Positions 59,997-64,000 of a stretch of 64,000 bases of DNA are shown here, one piece after another. The stretch spans positions 124,001-188,000 of the forward strand of contig CALEJV010000003.1 of NCBI GenBank assembly GCA_937898545.1, given 5' to 3'. The stretch's first letter is position 1; every line of letters begins with the position of its first letter. The stretch comes from an uncultured Candidatus Saccharibacteria bacterium (GTDB lineage: Bacteria; Patescibacteriota; Saccharimonadia; Saccharimonadales; Saccharimonadaceae). The position numbers and the translations under genes are program-made. A model generated the notes under the pieces. It saw only the letters and a program-made list of their open reading frames with translations. It had not been told where the DNA came from and ran no database searches.

Positions 59997-60374
59997 AATA
60001 GACAGCACTAGTGTGGGATAGCTAAGAGCCTGGATCTCAAAGTGTCAGCTCCTGAGTAGCATCTCCTTTCTATCTAACAAAGTAAAAATCAGTCGTAATG
60101 GCTAATTTTTACTAGTGTGAAACACCTAGAGAGGTTGCTTGTCAACTGCATTGAAGGGCTACCGTCTGCTCTTTTTGGTTGCTTTTTCGATTAATCCTCT
60201 AGGCGCTTACCCAATTATTGTTCCTTTGTATCAAAGTGGATAGTGGTAGTATTCGTCCATAGAAAGGAACGGAGAGGCCCATCATCACCCAAGTGAGGCG
60301 TTAGTTGGATTCAGATAATATTCCAATCTCGCACGACAGGCGTACTGCGTCCTACCAGATAACTTCATATGTTA
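59997..60374. other. Non-coding stretch of 378 bases after trxB
   Basis: No gene is visible. GTAAAAAT/ATTTTTAC (about 60081-60112) can pair as a hairpin, and CCTAGAG(A)GG near 60127 can pair with CCTCTAGG near 60197 around a 60-base core with T-runs. It may be the trxB terminator plus a structured RNA, or only remains of an old gene. The region's evidence is weak. Confidence 0.4.
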
Positions 60375-61067
60375 TTAACTAAAGCGCTGTAGCTCAGCAA
60401 GAAACTTATCTGGATAGTTGGTAACGACACCGTCGATGCCGCGCTCAGCAAGCTGCTGCAAGGCACCTGGGCGATTGACCGTATAGACGTAGGTAAAGAG
60501 ATTCGACCGACGTGCAATCTCTATCGCTAGTGGATGTGCATACAAGCGATGAAACCCTACTGCGGTGAAGTCGAGCTTGCGCTGATAAGCCAAGAATGCA
60601 AAGGGATTATTGCGGTGAAGTAGGGCAAGATTGGCCTGAGGCGCAAGCTGCCGAAGCTGCCGAAGCTCGCGTACGGAGAATGACGAGAGTAGTACATTAT
60701 CCCAATCATCTGGCGATGTGATGTAGCGGGTGAGGAGCTGATACGTTGGCTCGGCGCTACCGTGCCCTTTGAGCTCAATATTGAGTAGCACAACGCCAAA
60801 AAAACGGTCTAGCACTGCGAGGAGCGATGGAATAGGCTGCTCACTGGTGAGGGCCTGCAACTCGGTGTACGTCAGATGGCTAATTGATTCATTTCGGTGG
60901 TGGGTACGGAGCAGGCGATTATCATGTGCAATCACAGGAACACCGTCGCGCGTCAATCGCACATCTAGCTCAAGCATATCTACGCCCGCCGCGACACCCG
61001 CTGCCATAGCGTCGATAGTGTTCTCTGGTGCGAGTCCAGCCGCACCGCGATGACCAATGATTAACAT
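60375..61067 (-). CDS. ugpQ: Glycerophosphodiester phosphodiesterase
   Basis: The product has 230 residues. The GDPD site is complete: His6-Arg7 (GHRGAAG), Glu15 (APENT), Glu33 and Asp35 (LELDVRLTRDG), His48 (IAHDN) and the IELKG strand with a further Glu. It hydrolyses glycerophosphodiesters to glycerol-3-phosphate and an alcohol, useful for using host phospholipid breakdown products. The enzyme has no signal peptide. It stands alone and is divergent from ppa. Confidence 0.93.
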   Translation of the reverse strand: MLIIGHRGAAGLAPENTIDAMAAGVAAGVDMLELDVRLTRDGVPVIAHDNRLLRTHHRNESISHLTYTELQALTSEQPIPSLLAVLDRFFGVVLLNIELKGHGSAEPTYQLLTRYITSPDDWDNVLLSSFSVRELRQLRQLAPQANLALLHRNNPFAFLAYQRKLDFTAVGFHRLYAHPLAIEIARRSNLFTYVYTVNRPGALQQLAERGIDGVVTNYPDKFLAELQRFS

Positions 61068-61215
61068 GCTAGCAGTATTATACCATCAAATGGGTTAGTG
61101 ATGAGAATTAATGTGCCTGCAGAGCAAGGTTGCACTGCCAGCTCATCTTCTTTTGCTATTACCGAGCAGATTTTGCTAAAATAAAACAGATAGCAACAGA
61201 AAGGAGCTAATATAA

Positions 61216-61746
61216 ATGGCAGATTTTAATAAAGTACTGACGCCCGGCGATGTTGACGCTGGCATCGTCAATGTGGTGGTGGAGATTCCGCAGGGGAGCT
61301 ACCATAAAATTGAGTGGGATCGCGACCTCGCAGTGATGAAGCTCGACCGGGTCGAGCCAACAATCTTTGCCAAGCCAACCAACTATGGCTTCATTCCACA
61401 AACCCTAGATGAAGATGGCGATGAGCTCGATGCTCTTGTCATCACCGACCAGCCACTGACAACTGGCGTCGTTCTAGAAGGCAAGGTGATTGGCGTGCTG
61501 GAGTTTGTAGACGATGGCGAAGTGGATGATAAGGTGATCGTTGTGCCAGCAGATGACCGCAACACAGGTGATGCAATCAACTCGCTCGAAGATATCCCTG
61601 CTGCAACCCTCAAGCAAATCGAGCACCACTTCAACCACTACAAAGACCTCAAAAAGCCTGGCACTACTGTAGTGAAGGGCTTTGGTGACGCCGCGCGTGC
61701 TAAGCAGATTATTCATGAATCTATTGCGCGTTGGAATGAACGCTAG
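61216..61746 (+). CDS. ppa: Ppa, inorganic pyrophosphatase (family I)
   Basis: The product has 176 residues and follows GAAAGGAG. The family I signature D-x-D-G-D-E-L-D (residues 65-72) binds metals; KPTNYGFIPQT and VVPADDRN are the other active-site blocks. It drives biosynthesis by removing pyrophosphate. Single-gene unit with a strong terminator shared with the RelA/SpoT gene. Confidence 0.95.
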   Translation: MADFNKVLTPGDVDAGIVNVVVEIPQGSYHKIEWDRDLAVMKLDRVEPTIFAKPTNYGFIPQTLDEDGDELDALVITDQPLTTGVVLEGKVIGVLEFVDDGEVDDKVIVVPADDRNTGDAINSLEDIPAATLKQIEHHFNHYKDLKKPGTTVVKGFGDAARAKQIIHESIARWNER

Positions 61747-61762
61747 ATAGCATGTTCAAGCA

Positions 61763-61796
61763 AATACAAAATACCCCACTGGGGTATTTTGTATTT
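61763..61796. terminator. Bidirectional terminator between ppa and the RelA/SpoT gene
   Basis: AAATACAAAATACCCC pairs perfectly with GGGGTATTTTGTATTT around ACTG (61762-61797). T-runs follow on both strands. Confidence 0.85.
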
Positions 61797-61803
61797 ATAA
61801 TAG

Positions 61804-63375
61804 TTATTTATTCCTTGACTTCTTCGAAGCAGCCTCAGGCTTACTAAGTGGCATAATTTTATCCGTCAGGCTAATCGCACCATTAACGGCTTGAACACGG
61901 ATTTTGTTGAGCTGGAGGCGGAGCTTATCGCGCGCGTGGCTGGTGGTAACAAGCTGCGCCCAGCCCGGCTTGGGGTAGGAGAGCTTGCGGGTGAGGACTT
62001 CGATGACATCACCATTCTCAAGTGGCCGCTCGAATGATTCCATTTTGCCATTAATCCGGAAGCCGTAGGCGTGCTTGGCTATATCAGAGTGGATGGCATA
62101 GGCAAAATCGAGTGGTAAAGCTCCCTCGGGGAGGTTGTAGATATCGCCTTTGGGAGAAAAAACGAAGATACGATTGCCAAAGAGATCGATCGATAGCTGC
62201 TCGCGAGGGATATCCTCGCCAGCGCGCAGGCGAGCAGCGATCTCTTGCAATTGCGTAATCCACTGCAGCTGAGCCGGCAGGTTCGACACGCCGCGCTTAG
62301 AGTCGCCCTTAAGATACTCCTTGCTGTCTTTTTGTTGCTGGTAGTGGAAGCTGGCGGCAAGGCCACGCTCGGCGTATTCATGCATATCGCGCGTGCGGAT
62401 CTGGAACTCGACAATCTGCTTATTAGGCGTAATGACCGTTGTATGGAGGCTTTGGTAGCCGTTTGGCTTGGGGATGGAAATATAGTCTTTGATACGAGCG
62501 ATCATTGGTTGGTAAAGCGAGTGGAGGATGCCCAGCACGAGGTAGCACTCTTCCTTAGTGCGGACAATGATGCGTAGTGCCATCAGGTCGTAGATGTTAT
62601 CGATACTACCGCGCTTTTGCAGCTTGCGATGCAGGCTATAGAGGCTCTTGACCCGCCCATTGATCTCAAACTCGAGCTTCTCATCCTTGAGCGCTTGCTC
62701 GACCTCGAGGCGGACGACGCCAAGCTTGCGGGTGCTCTTGCCTAGGCGCTGCTTCATGACCTTCTCAAGCCGCTTGTATTCTTTGGAGTCAAGGTAGCTA
62801 AAAGCAAGCTCCTCCAGCTCCATCCGCACGCGCCCCATACCTAGTTGGTCAGCCATGGGGGCAAAGACCTCGAGTGTTTCTCGGGCGATCTTTTGCTGCT
62901 TCTCGGGCGACTTGAATTGCAACGTCTGCATATTGTGCAGCCGGTCGGCTAGCTTGATGATGATGACACGCACGTCCTGTCCCACAGCAATAAGCAGCTT
63001 AGTAAGGTTGTCTTTTGTCTGAGGGAGATAGTGATCGAGGTCGCGCATACCAGCCCGGGCTTGACTCACTTTCGTCACGCCATCAACGAGGAAGGATACG
63101 TCATGTCCAAAAAGTGACTCAATGTCATCTAGTGATGTCTCGGTATCCTCGACGGTGTCGTGGAGAATACCCGCGATGATGGTGTCGCTGTCCATCCCCC
63201 AGTCAATCAAGATAATTGCAACGCTCAGTGGATGGGTAATGTAAGGTTCACCGCTCTTGCGCTTTTGCCCGTGGTGAGCTTGGGTGGCGAAGTCGATCGC
63301 ATGGTCGATTTCATACAGCTGATCTTCGCTATAGAGGCCGCGGGCTTTTGTGAGGACGTCTTGTTTGGTCACCAT
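61804..63375 (-). CDS. Short RelA/SpoT-type (p)ppGpp synthetase/hydrolase
   Basis: The start is taken at 63375 (MVTKQDVLTK), 6 nt after a TATACT box on the minus strand; codons upstream precede the transcript. The product has 523 residues. The HD hydrolase has HHGQKRKSGEPYITHPL and His72-Asp73 (ILHDTVEDT) and IIKLADRLHNM; the synthetase domain has YHAL-type blocks (LMALRIIVRTKEECYLVLG, YISIPKPNGYQSLHT) and a TGS domain follows. The ACT and zinc-finger regulatory domains of full RelA/SpoT (about 730 residues) are missing. It makes and probably breaks the alarmone (p)ppGpp. Confidence 0.93.
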   Translation of the reverse strand: MVTKQDVLTKARGLYSEDQLYEIDHAIDFATQAHHGQKRKSGEPYITHPLSVAIILIDWGMDSDTIIAGILHDTVEDTETSLDDIESLFGHDVSFLVDGVTKVSQARAGMRDLDHYLPQTKDNLTKLLIAVGQDVRVIIIKLADRLHNMQTLQFKSPEKQQKIARETLEVFAPMADQLGMGRVRMELEELAFSYLDSKEYKRLEKVMKQRLGKSTRKLGVVRLEVEQALKDEKLEFEINGRVKSLYSLHRKLQKRGSIDNIYDLMALRIIVRTKEECYLVLGILHSLYQPMIARIKDYISIPKPNGYQSLHTTVITPNKQIVEFQIRTRDMHEYAERGLAASFHYQQQKDSKEYLKGDSKRGVSNLPAQLQWITQLQEIAARLRAGEDIPREQLSIDLFGNRIFVFSPKGDIYNLPEGALPLDFAYAIHSDIAKHAYGFRINGKMESFERPLENGDVIEVLTRKLSYPKPGWAQLVTTSHARDKLRLQLNKIRVQAVNGAISLTDKIMPLSKPEAASKKSRNK

Positions 63376-63381
63376 AAACCT

Positions 63382-63387
63382 AGTATA
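63382..63387 (-). promoter_or_regulatory. -10 box of the RelA/SpoT gene, leaderless spacing
   Basis: TATACT on the minus strand, then AGGTTT, then ATG at 63375. Confidence 0.6.
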
Positions 63388-63479
63388 TACTGCCAAGAAG
63401 AAAAGTGCTATTGCCCTTGACCATTCCACCTGCTATAGTGATGCTTAAATATGCTTATGCTAATGGAGGGAGAAATATA

Positions 63480-63893
63480 ATGAGGCAAAGCAGGGCAGTA
63501 TGGTGGATGCAGCGGAGCCAGAAGGGTTTCACGCTCATGGAACTGATGATTGTCATTGCGATCCTGGGCTTACTCGTAACGCTGTCTATGACGGCGTATT
63601 CGGGTTATCGGCGGCGCTCGGTCGATGTCGCAACGCGCGCAGCAGCCACCAGTGCACTTGAGGCGATCAAGACACACCACGCCAATGCTAGCACTAGCGG
63701 TGCAAGCTATAGCACTAACCTCGAGCAAGTCGGTTACCGTCCGCCAAGCGACACAGCTGTGCAGGTTACGCTGAGCGCCGATGCTACCAAATTCTGCGTC
63801 CAAGCCACCGATCGCCATCTCACCGACATTCGCTACTACGCCACTACTGGCATGGCACGGCCGCAGGCGGGGAGTTGCCCAGCAAATATTTGA
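63480..63893 (+). CDS. Type IV prepilin-like protein
   Basis: The ATG at 63480 follows GGAGGGAG. The product has 137 residues. The prepilin site is Gly16 before Phe17 (QKGFTLMELMIVIAILG), with Glu21 as the conserved fifth residue of the mature protein and a hydrophobic helix of about 20 residues. The soluble part is Ala/Ser/Thr-rich and has two cysteines (FCVQATD and SCPANI) that could form a disulfide at the tip. Type IV pili serve twitching and DNA uptake in the group; assembly genes are not in the window. Confidence 0.92.
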   Translation: MRQSRAVWWMQRSQKGFTLMELMIVIAILGLLVTLSMTAYSGYRRRSVDVATRAAATSALEAIKTHHANASTSGASYSTNLEQVGYRPPSDTAVQVTLSADATKFCVQATDRHLTDIRYYATTGMARPQAGSCPANI

Positions 63894-63901
63894 GAATATG
63901 A

Positions 63902-63907
63902 TATAAT
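63902..63907 (+). promoter_or_regulatory. Extended -10, leaderless spacing to 63914
   Basis: TGA-TATAAT ends 6 nt before the ATG at 63914. Confidence 0.55.
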
Positions 63908-63913
63908 GTAGTT

Positions 63914-64000
63914 ATGTACTTAACCCAATTGATACGAGACTATGCTAATAAAAACCCTTACCTAACAAGAGCTGACCGAGCAGAAGTGACGCTATATAAT
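63914..64000 (+). CDS. Start of a further gene, cut by the window end
   Basis: Twenty-nine codons are open to the window edge (MYLTQLIRDYANKNPYL, then TRADRAEVTLYN). The -10 box at leaderless spacing and the amphipathic helix support a real gene. Function cannot be told. Confidence 0.55.
   Translation, partial: MYLTQLIRDYANKNPYLTRADRAEVTLYN

Noticed and set aside
59238..60008. 256-residue open frame on the minus strand
   Set aside because: It is antisense to trxB and carries no family pattern.
1..64000. CRISPR array, rRNA operon, insertion sequence with transposase
   Set aside because: I saw no regularly spaced repeats, no rRNA sequence and no transposase gene apart from the recombinase remnant.
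1..64000. Reassigned TGA codon (as in Gracilibacteria and Absconditabacteria)
   Set aside because: TGA ends several genes at the expected family length (for example nrdG and the gene at 5752), so the standard code holds.

Overview
The window reads as a piece of a small, streamlined, host-dependent bacterial genome of the Candidate Phyla Radiation, most likely Candidatus Saccharibacteria (TM7). The basis is the gene mix: lone housekeeping genes in short operons, many short membrane proteins with charged cytoplasmic tails, a class III ribonucleotide reductase, a type IV pilin, a zinc-less bL32, and little biosynthesis beyond a Mur ligase. I cannot run a phylogeny, so the assignment is an inference. 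The standard genetic code fits: TGA is used as a stop. Many genes have an extended -10 box (TGn-TATAMT-like) only 6-7 nt before the ATG and no Shine-Dalgarno sequence, so leaderless transcription looks common.

Layout. 1-3.8 kb: 3' part of uvrC, a lipid-kinase-like gene, tRNA-Gly(CCC), tRNA-Phe and a membrane-anchored CHAP hydrolase. 3.9-8.4 kb: tRNA-Gly(GCC) with a decayed large serine recombinase against its 3' end, then orphan genes, one member of an immunity-like paralogous pair, and a cutA with a suspect 5' end; this is the accessory island of the window. 8.5-20.3 kb: glycosyltransferase, M16-like protein, typA, GH37 trehalase, rarA, then a slipin-pepP-holin-like-secG-oligopeptide-binding-protein cluster that suggests peptide scavenging. 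20.3-22.5 kb: tRNA-Leu, a candidate small RNA, tRNA-Ala, tRNA-Val, an oxidoreductase, a DUF5655-like gene and tRNA-Ala(CGC).

22.6-34 kb: murF-like gene, a large anchored surface protein, leuS, the second immunity-like paralog, then an RNA/translation block: rpmF, nusB, NUDIX, rnc, rpsP, khpA and, after a CPBP protease, trmD. 35-39.5 kb: a class III RNR operon (nrdD, nrdG, a flavin reductase and a four-cysteine protein) behind a promoter carrying two NrdR-box-like sites 33 bp apart. 39.5-54 kb: PAP2 phosphatase, rmuC, secreted GH16-LRR protein, anchored SNase, pheS, aquaporin, two paralogous exported alpha/beta hydrolases, a second CPBP protease, PadR-DUF2812, EXLDI-like and EVE proteins. 54-64 kb: pheT (10 kb from pheS and on the other strand), thrE-like exporter, FKBP, trxB, GDPD, ppa, a short RelA/SpoT protein, a type IV prepilin and the start of another gene.

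Working together: several exported hydrolases (CHAP, GH16, SNase, two alpha/beta hydrolases), a peptide-binding protein and a dipeptidase point to a life on host or biofilm polymers. The most interesting items are the NrdR-controlled nrdDG-reductase-Cys4 operon, the intergenic motif TAACAGAGGT, two candidate structured RNAs, a tRNA-Gly with a swapped 19-56 tertiary pair, and the recombinase scar with its orphan genes.
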